Program-made: the position numbers and the translations under genes
Notes under the pieces: model-generated
Told to the model about the DNA's origin: nothing
The model's input: only the letters and a program-made list of their open reading frames with translations
Database searches by the model: none
In this document: positions 5,883 to 13,640 of the stretch, piece after piece
Layout of the letters: each line of letters begins with the position of its first letter
How positions within the stretch are numbered: position 1 is the first letter of the stretch
Origin: CAZUSP01 sp964623505
GTDB lineage: Bacteria; Patescibacteriota; Minisyncoccia; Minisyncoccales; UBA1441
DNA: 15,537 nucleotides
Direction of reading: 5' to 3'
Assembly: GCA_964623505.1 (NCBI GenBank)
Contig: CAZUSP010000014.1
Span: forward strand, 1-15,537

Positions 5883-7820
5883 TTAAACGAAGAGAAAGAC
5901 GAAGATTAGGGTGACCACGCCCATTAATTTGATCAGGATGTTCAAGGCCGGCGCGGCCGCATCCTTAAGCGGATCGCCAACCAGATCGCCAACCAGGACG
6001 GCTGAGCCGGCTGAACCGTCCGGCTCGGTCTGTTTTTTGGCATTGTCCCAGATGGCGCCGCTGTAAGCCATAAACAAAGCCAGGGGAAAAGCCGCCGTCA
6101 GGCTGCCCGCTAGAATGCCCCCGATGGCGCCCGGCCCCAGATACCAACCTATTAAAACCGGCCCAACCAAAGCAATGAAAACTGGACCGATTAGTCCCCT
6201 TAAAGAGCGGTTGGCGGCCCCCAAAATCAAACCCCGATAGTTGTTAGACTGTTCTTCCATCTGACCTCTGATCTGGTCTGACATCTTCTTGGCGCCGGAA
6301 TTAACTGAACCAACGATCAAAGCCGAGAAAAAGAAAACCAGCGAGGCGCCTAAAAACATTCCGGTCAAAACCCAGGCATCCAGAAAAGAAAGATTTTCCG
6401 CCAAGACGATCTTTAAATAGATGGCCAGCCAGGCCAGAACTGTAAAAGCCGCCGCGGTAATGGCAAAACCCTTGCCGACCGCCGCCAGGCTATTGCCAAT
6501 CGAATCCAAACCATCGGTTCTTGAACGAGCCTCTTCGCCTAATCCGGCCGCCCGAACAATGCCCCCGGCATTATCGGCGATCGGACCAAAGCAGTTAGCC
6601 GAGAGCTCAATCGTTAAAATGCCGATCAAGCCGATGGCCGTTAAAGCAATGCCGTAAAAACCGCCCAGCGAGTAGGCCGAGACCAGGGCCATTGAGACCA
6701 TCGCCGCCGGCCCCAGTATTCCAAACAACCCGGCCGACATGCCTTCGGCCACAACGGCCGCTGGTCCATGCCGAGCCGATCTGGCCACCCGGCCAACCAC
6801 TCGTCCGTTCGGCAGAGTATAAAAAATAGACCAGGCGCTGATCAGCCAGCCGACTAACGCTCCGATGAAAACAACCAGAAAGTATCGCCAGTCATTCAGA
6901 TAACGGACTGAAAGAACCGCCGCCCCGATCAAAAACAACAAAAATGTTATCAGTCGGCCCTGGCGAAGACCAGCCCTGACCCTTTTTGCCTCTCGAACCA
7001 GATTCCGGTCGCTGGGACCAATCAGACGAACCGTATATCCGCCGATCAAGGCGGCCAATAAACTTAAGGAAGCCAACCCGAGAGGAAAAAGAAATCCGGC
7101 CCGGCCCAAAGTCAGCCAACCCAATATCATGGCCGCCACCACCGAAGACAGATATGTTTCTAAAAGATCGGCCGCGGTTCCGGCCAGATCGCCAACCCGG
7201 TCGCCAACCTGATCAGCAATCGCGGCTGGATTGCGAAAATCATCCTCCGGCAGTCCCTGTTCTTTTTTCCCGACCAGATCAGCCCCGATATCAGCGCTTT
7301 TAGTATATATTCCACCGCTTATTCTGATCAAGAAAGCCATCAGCGAAGCGCCAAAAACATAATAAAGAAGAACAAAGGGCTCCGGGCTTAAATGATAGAC
7401 CAGAACCAGTCCGGTCAGCCCCAGACCAATTGAGAACAAGCTCACGGCCTGGCCGCCGGAAAAAGCAACCCGGAAGCTTTCCCGGAAACCAGTTTGGGCC
7501 AGTTCGGCCGCCCGGGGGCCGGCTTTGGCCGAAACCAAAACTCCAAAAATAGCCGCCAGACCGCCGACCATCGCGCCGATTAAGAAAAACCAGACCGCTT
7601 CCAAATAATCACTCCAGAGAATCAAAAATAGTCCGACCGCGGCCACTATGATCCAGGCAGTCGTCATCTGACGGAGCAAAAAGATCTTTGAGCCCTGATT
7701 GATCAACCGAGAAATCTCGGCCGTTCTATTAGACCTGACCCGATCCCGATCAAGATAAAGCCAGAGAAAGACCGACAAAATAATGGCCAGTAAACCGATT
7801 AAAAGAGAGGCGAAGATCAT
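5883..7820 (-). CDS. hppA: Membrane-bound ion-translocating pyrophosphatase
   Basis: A 645-residue polytopic membrane protein with the order of motifs of H+/Na+-translocating pyrophosphatases, which hydrolyse pyrophosphate and pump cations across the membrane. Visible motifs: GGIYTKSADIGADLVGK (169-185), EDD-x-RNPAAIAD (192-203), three spaced Asp of the metal-binding segment (Asp203, 207, 211), GPIADNAGGI, GNSLAAVGKG and the C-terminal GDLVGDPLKD plus DNAKK. Ala and Gly at the K+-site positions (LAAVG) suggest a K+-dependent enzyme. Deviations: the usual ADNVGDNVGD reads ADQVGDRVGD, and GNTTAA reads GNSLAA. Its start overlaps the nusA stop by 4 bases, and a GGGAAG stands just upstream. Whether it pumps protons or sodium cannot be told by eye. 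Confidence 0.95.
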   Translation of the reverse strand: MIFASLLIGLLAIILSVFLWLYLDRDRVRSNRTAEISRLINQGSKIFLLRQMTTAWIIVAAVGLFLILWSDYLEAVWFFLIGAMVGGLAAIFGVLVSAKAGPRAAELAQTGFRESFRVAFSGGQAVSLFSIGLGLTGLVLVYHLSPEPFVLLYYVFGASLMAFLIRISGGIYTKSADIGADLVGKKEQGLPEDDFRNPAAIADQVGDRVGDLAGTAADLLETYLSSVVAAMILGWLTLGRAGFLFPLGLASLSLLAALIGGYTVRLIGPSDRNLVREAKRVRAGLRQGRLITFLLFLIGAAVLSVRYLNDWRYFLVVFIGALVGWLISAWSIFYTLPNGRVVGRVARSARHGPAAVVAEGMSAGLFGILGPAAMVSMALVSAYSLGGFYGIALTAIGLIGILTIELSANCFGPIADNAGGIVRAAGLGEEARSRTDGLDSIGNSLAAVGKGFAITAAAFTVLAWLAIYLKIVLAENLSFLDAWVLTGMFLGASLVFFFSALIVGSVNSGAKKMSDQIRGQMEEQSNNYRGLILGAANRSLRGLIGPVFIALVGPVLIGWYLGPGAIGGILAGSLTAAFPLALFMAYSGAIWDNAKKQTEPDGSAGSAVLVGDLVGDPLKDAAAPALNILIKLMGVVTLIFVFLFV

Positions 7821-8977
7821 TCTTCCCGGTCCGGGCTTAATTCCGCCGGCTGATCTGGATTTGAAACTGAATCATCCGGTTCTTTCCGGGCTATTGCCCT
7901 GACCTCGCCCTGGTCGGTCTTTTGGCCGGACTCATCCCGAACATCGATCTTCCATCCGGTCAGTCGGGCCGCCAAGCGGACATTCTGGCCTTTTCGGCCG
8001 ATGACCAAGGATATTTGATCGGCCGGCGCCACTACCTGAGCCTCGTTTCGGCTGTTGAGTTTGACCCGGCTAACTTTAGCCGGGGCCAGAGCCTGGGCCA
8101 CAAATTCCCGCGGATCTTCTGACCATCTGATCACATCTATCTTTTCTCCATTAAGCTCGTTGGTCACCGCCATAATCCTCATTCCTCTCTGGCCAACCAT
8201 AGCGCCAATCGGATCAACGCTTGGATCAATTGAAACCACGGCCACTTTGGAGTGATAACCCGGCTCCCGGGCAATTGATTTAATGACGATCTGGCCCTCG
8301 ATGATTTCGGGCACTTCCAGCTCAAAAAGCCTTGAGATCAGCTTGGGATAAGCCCGAGACAAGAAGATGACCGGGCCTTTGGTGGTTTGATCAACGCTTA
8401 AGACATAAAGCTTCTTCCTTTGTCCCGGTCGAAAATCCTCATTGGCGCTCTGTTCTTCCGGCGGCAGAAGGCCGATCACCCCCCGGCCAAGATCAAAGTG
8501 AACCGAGTTCGGCTCAATTCTCTGAACAATGCCGGAAACCACCTCTCCTTCTTTCTGCTTGTACTCGCTGTAGACCGCTCCCCGCTGGGCCTCTTTAACT
8601 TTCTGCAAAAGAACCTGCTTGGCTGTCTGGGCGGCAATGCGGCCAAAAGCAGTTTTGGCCGGCAAAGCGGTCCTGATCTCGTCTCCGACTTCCAGGTCTT
8701 GATTTTCTTTCTCGGCTTCGGACAACAGAATGTGCTGATTGGGGTTGAAATGGGGCTTGTTCTTTTCTTCGTCCTCAACCACCTTTTTGATCTGCCAAAA
8801 AGATACCTGGCCTTTTCTGGAATCAAGTTCCGCCCGGAGATGCTGGCCGGATTGGCCATAATCCTCTTTGTAGGCGGCCGCCAGGGCATCCTCAACTATC
8901 TGGGTCACCTCTTCTTCGGTGATTCCGTTGTCTTCGGCGATTTGAGCAATGGAAGCCATTAAGCTCTTTAAGTCCAT
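7817..8977 (-). CDS. nusA: Transcription termination/antitermination protein NusA
   Basis: A 386-residue NusA, which binds RNA polymerase and nascent RNA to modulate pausing, termination and antitermination. Order: RNAP-binding N-terminal domain (1-125), S1 domain (about 142-209, VVSGIVQRIEPNSVHFDLG), KH1 (about 241-285, GAMVGQRGMRI) and KH2 (about 320-346, VIGRKGQNVRLAARLTGW), then a short acidic tail. The C-terminal acidic repeats of E. coli NusA are absent, as in most bacteria. It is first in the operon nusA-hppA-tig-clpP, whereas the common neighbours rimP and infB are not next to it. The leader carries a terminator-like hairpin. No Shine-Dalgarno. Confidence 0.96.
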   Translation of the reverse strand: MDLKSLMASIAQIAEDNGITEEEVTQIVEDALAAAYKEDYGQSGQHLRAELDSRKGQVSFWQIKKVVEDEEKNKPHFNPNQHILLSEAEKENQDLEVGDEIRTALPAKTAFGRIAAQTAKQVLLQKVKEAQRGAVYSEYKQKEGEVVSGIVQRIEPNSVHFDLGRGVIGLLPPEEQSANEDFRPGQRKKLYVLSVDQTTKGPVIFLSRAYPKLISRLFELEVPEIIEGQIVIKSIAREPGYHSKVAVVSIDPSVDPIGAMVGQRGMRIMAVTNELNGEKIDVIRWSEDPREFVAQALAPAKVSRVKLNSRNEAQVVAPADQISLVIGRKGQNVRLAARLTGWKIDVRDESGQKTDQGEVRAIARKEPDDSVSNPDQPAELSPDREE

Positions 8978-9001
8978 TTCGGTCTAAAAATTATTTTAAA
9001 A

Positions 9002-9037
9002 CCTCTTTCAACTGCCAATAATGACAGCCAAAAGAGG
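9002..9037 (-). promoter_or_regulatory. Hairpin at the 5' end of the nusA operon mRNA, possible attenuator
   Basis: On the minus strand CCTCTTT (9031-9037) pairs with AAAGAGG (9002-9008). Inside, CTGTC pairs with GGCAG around the loop ATTATT, joined by wobble pairs, giving about 15 bp. A T-rich tract follows (TTTTAAAATAATTTTT) before the nusA ATG. With the start predicted near 9038, the hairpin forms at the extreme 5' end. It could stabilise the RNA or act as a NusA-sensitive attenuator. Confidence 0.6.
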
Positions 9038-9044
9038 CAACACC

Positions 9045-9072
9045 AGTGTATCAAAAATGACCGCGCTGTCAA
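9045..9072 (-). promoter_or_regulatory. Strong promoter of the nusA-hppA-tig-clpP operon
   Basis: On the minus strand consensus TTGACA (9067-9072), a 16-base spacer and TACACT (9045-9050), preceded by TGA, which makes an extended -10 (TGnTACACT). Confidence 0.85.
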
Positions 9073-9075
9073 GTG

Positions 9076-9412
9076 CTAGAGATAATAAACCGGTCGGAAT
9101 TTTACTCGGCTGTTTTTGATCTTTTTCTCCGCAACATATCCTCGGGTTAGAACATGACCCGAGCCGGTGAAGATTTCTCCATAAATCCGTCCAAGCTCTT
9201 GGCCGCCGGGCCAAATGGAAGGATGGCGTTGGTCTTTTATTTATGAGACCACGGCTCTTTGCCGGGAATAGAAAAGCCGGAATATCTTTAAAGTTGAATT
9301 CAGCGCCAAACTGTTTCGTTCTCCGTTATCCTGTTTCCAGAAGATTGATGGCCGTAAAAAAGTTGTCTATCGCCCCGGCTTCGCCATAGAAAACGAATAA
9401 ATAAAGAAACAT
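9076..9412 (-). pseudogene. Possible decayed gene between the repeat protein and the nusA promoter
   Basis: Three minus-strand segments in different frames read like parts of a protein. The ATG at 9410-9412 opens a 28-codon frame containing FYGEAGAIDNFFTAINLLETG. A second frame includes KQFGAEFNFKDIPAFLFPAK. The third runs from about 9245 to the TAG at 9076-9078 and contains PGGQELGRIYGEIFTGSGHV and KFRPVYYL. No family is recognised. The stretch also has a 7-bp hairpin, CTCGGGT/ACCCGAG, near 9141-9163. Otherwise nothing is seen between 9073 and 9455. Confidence 0.3.
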
Positions 9413-9454
9413 CTGGTTGAGTTAAGTCTAACCGAATAGTTCAATCTGATTAAA

Positions 9455-9491
9455 CCAAAACCCCCGATTGGCCATCTTGGCCTTTCGGGGG
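9455..9491 (-). terminator. Terminator of the secreted repeat protein gene
   Basis: CCCCCGA (9461-9467) pairs with TCGGGGG (9485-9491), with an inner GGCC/GGCC pairing. On the minus strand TTTTGGTTT follows. It lies 11 bases past the stop at 9503. Confidence 0.7.
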
Positions 9492-9502
9492 TATTTTATC
9501 GC

Positions 9503-11796
9503 TTAATCGGTTGGCGATATTTCGCGCCACTGATAGATGGCCCGAGCCGCGACCGGGACTGATTTCTGCAATAGGCATGGGCCATAGTTGGCACTGTCCG
9601 TTACCCCCAAAGTAACCTGATAGGTGGCCTTTTCTTTAAAGACCAGCGAAGGATTCTGGCTGGTGCTTCCGGTTCCATCAACATACTCCGAGACGCCTCC
9701 TCCCACTGTCCAGCCCCAAACCATTATGGTCTGACCGCCAAAAGCCTTGCTGGCGGTGCTGTCAAACAGGGTCTTCTGATTCACTGCAGTTGGATCAGGC
9801 GAGAAACTGAATTTGGGATCAGGCCAGTGGTGAGTATGACCGACGGTAAAGCTGGCTGTCCCTGACCAGGGGCCATACTGGCCTCCGGCACTCCGAACCT
9901 TTATTCTCCACCAGTACTGACCCAGATACGCTAAGTTGCAAACGCCTTCATTCTGGAAGCCGTTGCCGCCGATATTGCACTGCCCGGCATTGATATTGGG
10001 CCGATGAGCCATAGTAATAGTCTCGGCCTCATATCGATAAACCAGGCTATTCAATCCACTATCACTGTAAATTTCAATAATATAGGCTGCTTGTGCGCCA
10101 TCCTGCACTCCCCAAACCAACCGCGGATGAAGAGTGGCCAAACAGTAATCCCATTCTTGACTAAGGTTAACGGCCTTCGGGCCGACCTCGAGGGTGGTGC
10201 GGACAAAATAGTTCTCATTCGGGTTTGTGTGGTCGCAGCCGGGATCAGTTAAGCAGTTGAAGCTGATCCAGCCAATTACTTCACCGCCATAAGCCCATCC
10301 CTCAAAACGTCTGTTGTTTAAATTAAGCTTTGGCCCATAAGGGTTGTTGTCCTGCCCGGTTCCGCTCAAACTGATCCATCCATCCCAGCCACTGCCGTAG
10401 TTGACCGCCCTGGCCCATCCCTTCAAAGTGGAGTCATTCCGGTCAAGCAGCCCCAAACATGAACCATCCGGACAGGGATCATTAGCCGGCGGAGCGCCGG
10501 CCACCCCTCGATTAAAGGTGATCCAGCCAATGCTTTCCGACCAGATGTGCCCGCTTAGTTTATAGTTGTTTCCGGGATCGATATTGAGCCCATAATGATG
10601 AGCACTGGGTGACCAGGGGCTGATCCAGCCAACCACTGTTCCGCCCCAAGCCCAGCCGTCAATATAATTATCAGCTCTTAAAAAGAATCCGCTGGTGGCC
10701 GTTTTTCCGTCATCCCAGCCGGCATGGCATTCGCCCTCGTGACACCTTAATTTAATCCAGCCGTCCCAGCCGCCTCCATCTTTGCCGGCCAAGAATCGGC
10801 CCCAGCCCCTGATCTTGCCGTCGCCGCTGTCATAGCGGGCGATGGCCCCCTCGGTTTGATAGGGACCACCCGGGGGGTTTCCGGTCTCAGAACGATCAAA
10901 AGAAAGCCAGCCGACACTGCTGGACCAGGCCCGGCCAGACCAGTGGCCGCTGCTGTTCACGCTGACCTTGTATTGTTTGGCTGGATCATTGTGGTCGCAG
11001 CCAGCATCGGTGGCGCAGTTCAAGCTGATCCAGCCGATGTTGTCCGACCAGAGCCATCCCTCCAGGTGGCCCATCGCGGCGTTGTAATAGGCCAATGATT
11101 NNNNNNNNNNNNNNNNNNCGTATCTTCATTATTGAAACTGATCCAGCCGATGTTGTCCGACCACCCCCAGCCATAAACATTAGCTCCCCATTCATCAAAG
11201 GTGGGCATCGTCTCGGCGGTAACAACGTAAACCTCCGGTTGGCCGCTGCCTACCCGGTTAAAAGCCACTTCGCTTCCCCCGCCGGGCATGAAAGGGCTGC
11301 CCGTTATCTCTATCCCGTTGACGGTCACCCGATATCTGGCTGTTAAATCGGGAATGGCAAAGATAAACTGGGTTGAGGTGCTATGCGTCGCCGTCCAACG
11401 GTTAATGTAACCGTTGCTGATATGTTGACTGGAAACAAGCAGATTGGACGTGCCCGCCGCTGGGCTGACCTGAAGCACTCGATGGCTGAATGTTCTCAGC
11501 CGGAAATAGCTATCTGCCCAAACGCAGACTGCCTCTAGTGTATTGCCGCCAATGGCTATCTCGCCGACCGTGGATCCTGTAGCCATATAGATATCGGTGC
11601 CGGCTCCGAACTCAGCTAACGTGTCTTCGGTTAAGATGACCGGTGCGGCTGGACAGATCGTTGAAGCGGCTACCATGGGCGCTGAATTCTGCCCAAACCA
11701 AAATCCAACCAAGGGCTGAAATAACAACAAAAAAAACAAAAACACGCTTAACCGTGCTTTTCTTTTATTAAAAAACAAGCTCTGAACTAGATTCAT
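9503..11796 (-). CDS. Secreted tryptophan-repeat protein with FN3-like and PKD-like domains, interrupted by an assembly gap
   Basis: Read as one gene across the Ns at 11101-11118. The upstream part (ATG at 11794-11796) has a signal peptide (hydrophobic VFLFFLLLFQPLVGFWF) and an unassigned beta-rich domain. At least eight repeats of the type GWxWSxxIGWISFN follow: one before the gap (YGWGWSDNIGWISFN) and seven after it at residues 11, 52, 95, 145, 180, 224 and 264 of the downstream part, spaced 35-50 residues. Next come a fibronectin-III-like domain (about 303-418, with YWWRIKV) and a PKD-like domain (about 425-516). There is no visible membrane anchor at the C-terminus. The upstream and downstream frames differ by one base across the 18 Ns, so the true gap length is probably 1 modulo 3. 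Likely exported; binding role inferred only. Confidence 0.75.
11101..11118. other. Assembly gap (18 Ns) inside the repeat protein gene
   Basis: Eighteen N bases between two near-identical repeat units, each encoding WSDNIGWIS. Collapsed repeats are the likely cause, so one or more repeat units may be missing. Confidence 0.95.
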
Positions 11797-11865
11797 CTAA
11801 CAAATAAAAATAAAGAAATGTTTTCTGCTGTCTTTCATCAAAGCCATGATCGGACGACTAAAATC

Positions 11866-11894
11866 ATTCTATACCTTTTCCGATAATAAATCAA
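11866..11894 (-). promoter_or_regulatory. Promoter of the secreted repeat protein gene
   Basis: On the minus strand TTGATT (11889-11894), a 17-base spacer and TAGAAT (11866-11871). Start near 11859, leader about 60 bases. Confidence 0.55.
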
Positions 11895-11930
11895 ACGCCG
11901 CTCATCCAGCCAGCCGTTTCCGACTCCGCC

Positions 11931-12390
11931 TCAGGTTATGAAGTCAGGGTAATTTTGCAGCCCGACCACCTCAAAACCGGATTGGCATAAGCCCGAAGCC
12001 ACTCCCGGGGCAGAGCTGCCTTTTTGTCGCCATGTTTAATTCCATAAGCATAAAAACGGCCTTGTTTCTCCTCAACCAGGTCAGCTTCTTGCTGGTTATA
12101 TGTTCGCCAGAAGTAGTTATTGGCTGGAAAAATATTCCTGTTTTTTCATCCTCTCCGCCAGAACACAGCTCCCCCGATCGCCCCAACATCATTTCTTAAG
12201 CAAAGCGGGTTGAAGTTATTGATCGGGGCGTTTTTCACTCCCACATCATAGAAATAATGTTTTGAACTCTTCGCGGTCTCTTTTCTCAGATTTTGACTGA
12301 ATCCCCTCGGCCTAAAAACAACGAAGATCTTTGCCAATAGATCCAGATAGCGTCCCACTGTTTTACCAGTCAGCCACCAGGCTCTTTTAA
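11931..12390 (-). pseudogene. Remnant of an AAA ATPase of the DUF4143 type
   Basis: Four minus-strand pieces in different frames line up in the order of a DUF4143 C-terminal domain. First TGKTVGRYLDLLAKIFVVF, the winged-helix region, and YFYDVGVKNAPINNFNPL with LRNDVGAI. Then a shifted LAERMKKQEYFSS, then NYFWRTYNQQEADLVEEKQG with GRFYAYGIKHGDKK, then, shifted again, GFEVVGLQNYPDFIT and a stop at 11931-11933. At least three frameshifts separate the pieces, and the N-terminal AAA domain (Walker motifs) is missing. The family is mobile and often linked to toxin-antitoxin genes; here the gene is dead. Confidence 0.8.
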
Positions 12391-12466
12391 AAGATTTTAA
12401 AAAAAGACTAATGGAGGAATAGAGACCTGCTTGTCTTAAAGCGCAATCTGCTTGCGCCGACTTTAA

Positions 12467-12620
12467 TCACTCATAACGTAAGGCCTCAACCGCTATTCTC
12501 CCGGTCTCACCGAGATTCCTTCCATAAGCAACACCGCCCGGGTAGGCGGGGAACGATCACCGTAAAGCCCTCTTCCGCTTTGGGCTGAAAGACAACATTG
12601 CGGCGAAGTGATTTTTCCGC
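12467..12620 (-). pseudogene. Remnant of a HicB-type antitoxin
   Basis: The minus strand reads SLRRNVVFQPKAEEGFTVIV and PRLPG, the N-terminal strand pattern of HicB antitoxins (FxVxVPxLPGC). A frameshift at the LPGC motif follows, after which GVAYGRNLGET and AVEALRYE continue to a stop at 12467-12469. No start codon or adjacent hicA is visible. It begins just after the AbiEii-type gene and precedes the ATPase remnant, so 11931-12620 is an eroded patch. Confidence 0.65.
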
Positions 12621-12659
12621 ACCATATTCATTCTGGTAAATTTGCCATTTGGAGCAAAA

Positions 12660-13319
12660 TCATTTCTCTCGGGCGCCGCAAGCTTCTCCGTGACGCTTTT
12701 TTCTTTGGAGATAATCACTGGCTGCGGCCGCCAGATTTTTCTTTACCCCCCTCCAGGAAATCTCTTTTCTCATTCGAGGCATCGGCTGTAATTCAGCGTC
12801 TTCAAAATAAGTGAGCGCCTTCAGCAGATGGTTGGCGTTATATTCAACCCCAAATTTCATCGGCATTAGTTTTATCAGTTCGTCTAAACTGAAATTCTGA
12901 AGTAAAAAATAAAGATCAATAAAGTCCTTTTTGCCTCCCCGACTGGCTATTGCTTCCAGCTTCATGCAGGCAATGTCCTGTTCGGAAGCTAAAGAAATGT
13001 TTTGGTTGTAGACAACCAAAGGATTAAGCAGCTTGTAAGGATAACGGAAGAAACTGATCTCAACTCCGTCCAGTTGGCCGTGAAAAGTGTCCTCCGCCTG
13101 ACTGACAACTTTTAATTCGCCGATTTCATTCAGTCGATCACGAAAGTTTTCGGTGAACTCAAATCCTTGCCCGAACCAGTCAAGGTCGACGGAAAAACGG
13201 TGTCCGTAGTACAGCGCTAAAGCTGAACCACCGGCCAAATAAACATCCTGAGTCAGCGATCTTTGGCCGAGCGATTCAAGAATGCGCTTGGTATTGGGGG
13301 TAAGCGCTTCCGGGTGCAT
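12660..13319 (-). CDS. AbiEii/AbiGii-type nucleotidyltransferase (putative toxin)
   Basis: A 219-residue protein of the AbiEii nucleotidyltransferase-like family. Members act as toxins of type IV-like toxin-antitoxin or abortive infection systems and transfer nucleotides, in some cases to tRNA. Visible motifs: LAGGSALALYYGHR (28-41) with the GGS core, SVDLDWF (43-49) holding the metal-binding Asp45 and Asp47, and KLEAIASRGGKKDFIDLYF (120-138) with Lys120, Arg127 and Asp132. The motifs are intact, so the enzyme may be active. The start overlaps the upstream small gene by 67 bases, suggesting coupled translation. The last 25 residues are rich in Lys/Arg and unlike the family core. Confidence 0.88.
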   Translation of the reverse strand: MHPEALTPNTKRILESLGQRSLTQDVYLAGGSALALYYGHRFSVDLDWFGQGFEFTENFRDRLNEIGELKVVSQAEDTFHGQLDGVEISFFRYPYKLLNPLVVYNQNISLASEQDIACMKLEAIASRGGKKDFIDLYFLLQNFSLDELIKLMPMKFGVEYNANHLLKALTYFEDAELQPMPRMRKEISWRGVKKNLAAAASDYLQRKKRHGEACGAREK

Positions 13320-13585
13320 GATAAAGTATGGGGCGGCAATTTAAGTATTAATTCCCAAAAATTTCGGCTTCTTTCTGACTCAAAAGGATGCTCTTGAGCT
13401 TCCTGCTTAATGCGCTCCAGACCATAAAACCGCTCAATCGTCCAAAAGTCCTCTACTTCGCCGAAATCCAAAACCCGGCCGACAATAAAGCGAGCGTGTT
13501 CCTCGGCATTCAATTCCTTTGGATCGACATCCCAAAACAGCATCACTGGTAGAATAAGTTTGTCTTCAATGGTAATTTTTTCCAT
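13253..13585 (-). CDS. Small partner protein of the AbiEii-type gene (DUF6922-like, putative antitoxin)
   Basis: A 110-residue protein with a core reading LPVMLFWDVDPKELNAEE, ARFIVGRVLDFGEVEDF and NFWELILKLP. This resembles the small DUF6922-like proteins found directly upstream of AbiEii-type genes; assignment is from memory of that pairing. Its last 22 codons lie inside the start of the AbiEii-type gene in another frame and read as low-quality sequence (TRKRLPPIPSAF), so an ancestral stop nearer residue 85 may have been lost. A role as antitoxin or regulator is inferred from position. The right end of the IS element lies only about 25 bases upstream of its ATG, so the insertion may have displaced the native promoter. 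Confidence 0.7.
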   Translation of the reverse strand: MEKITIEDKLILPVMLFWDVDPKELNAEEHARFIVGRVLDFGEVEDFWTIERFYGLERIKQEAQEHPFESERSRNFWELILKLPPHTLSCTRKRLPPIPSAFLNRSAKDR

Positions 13586-13619
13586 TGCAACGACCTGCGA
13601 GGCAATACTGGTGACTACT

Positions 13620-13640
13620 CTCCACGACTAAAGTCGGGAG
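13620..13640 (-). repeat. Right-end hairpin of the IS605-type element
   Basis: On the minus strand CTCC-CGACT-TT-AGTCG-T-GGAG: a 5-bp plus 4-bp stem with one bulged T. It overlaps the last codons of tnpB (stop at 13628-13630), the usual place for the subterminal palindrome recognised by the Y1 transposase and the core of the omega RNA. Confidence 0.75.

Noticed and set aside
8420..8962. Plus-strand open frame of 180 codons opposite nusA
   Set aside because: It is the antisense shadow of an intact nusA.
9141..9163. CTCGGGT/ACCCGAG hairpin as a terminator
   Set aside because: No T-run follows on either strand.
9243..9389. Plus-strand 48-codon frame upstream of the nusA promoter
   Set aside because: No Shine-Dalgarno, no family, and the minus strand reads better here as gene remnants.
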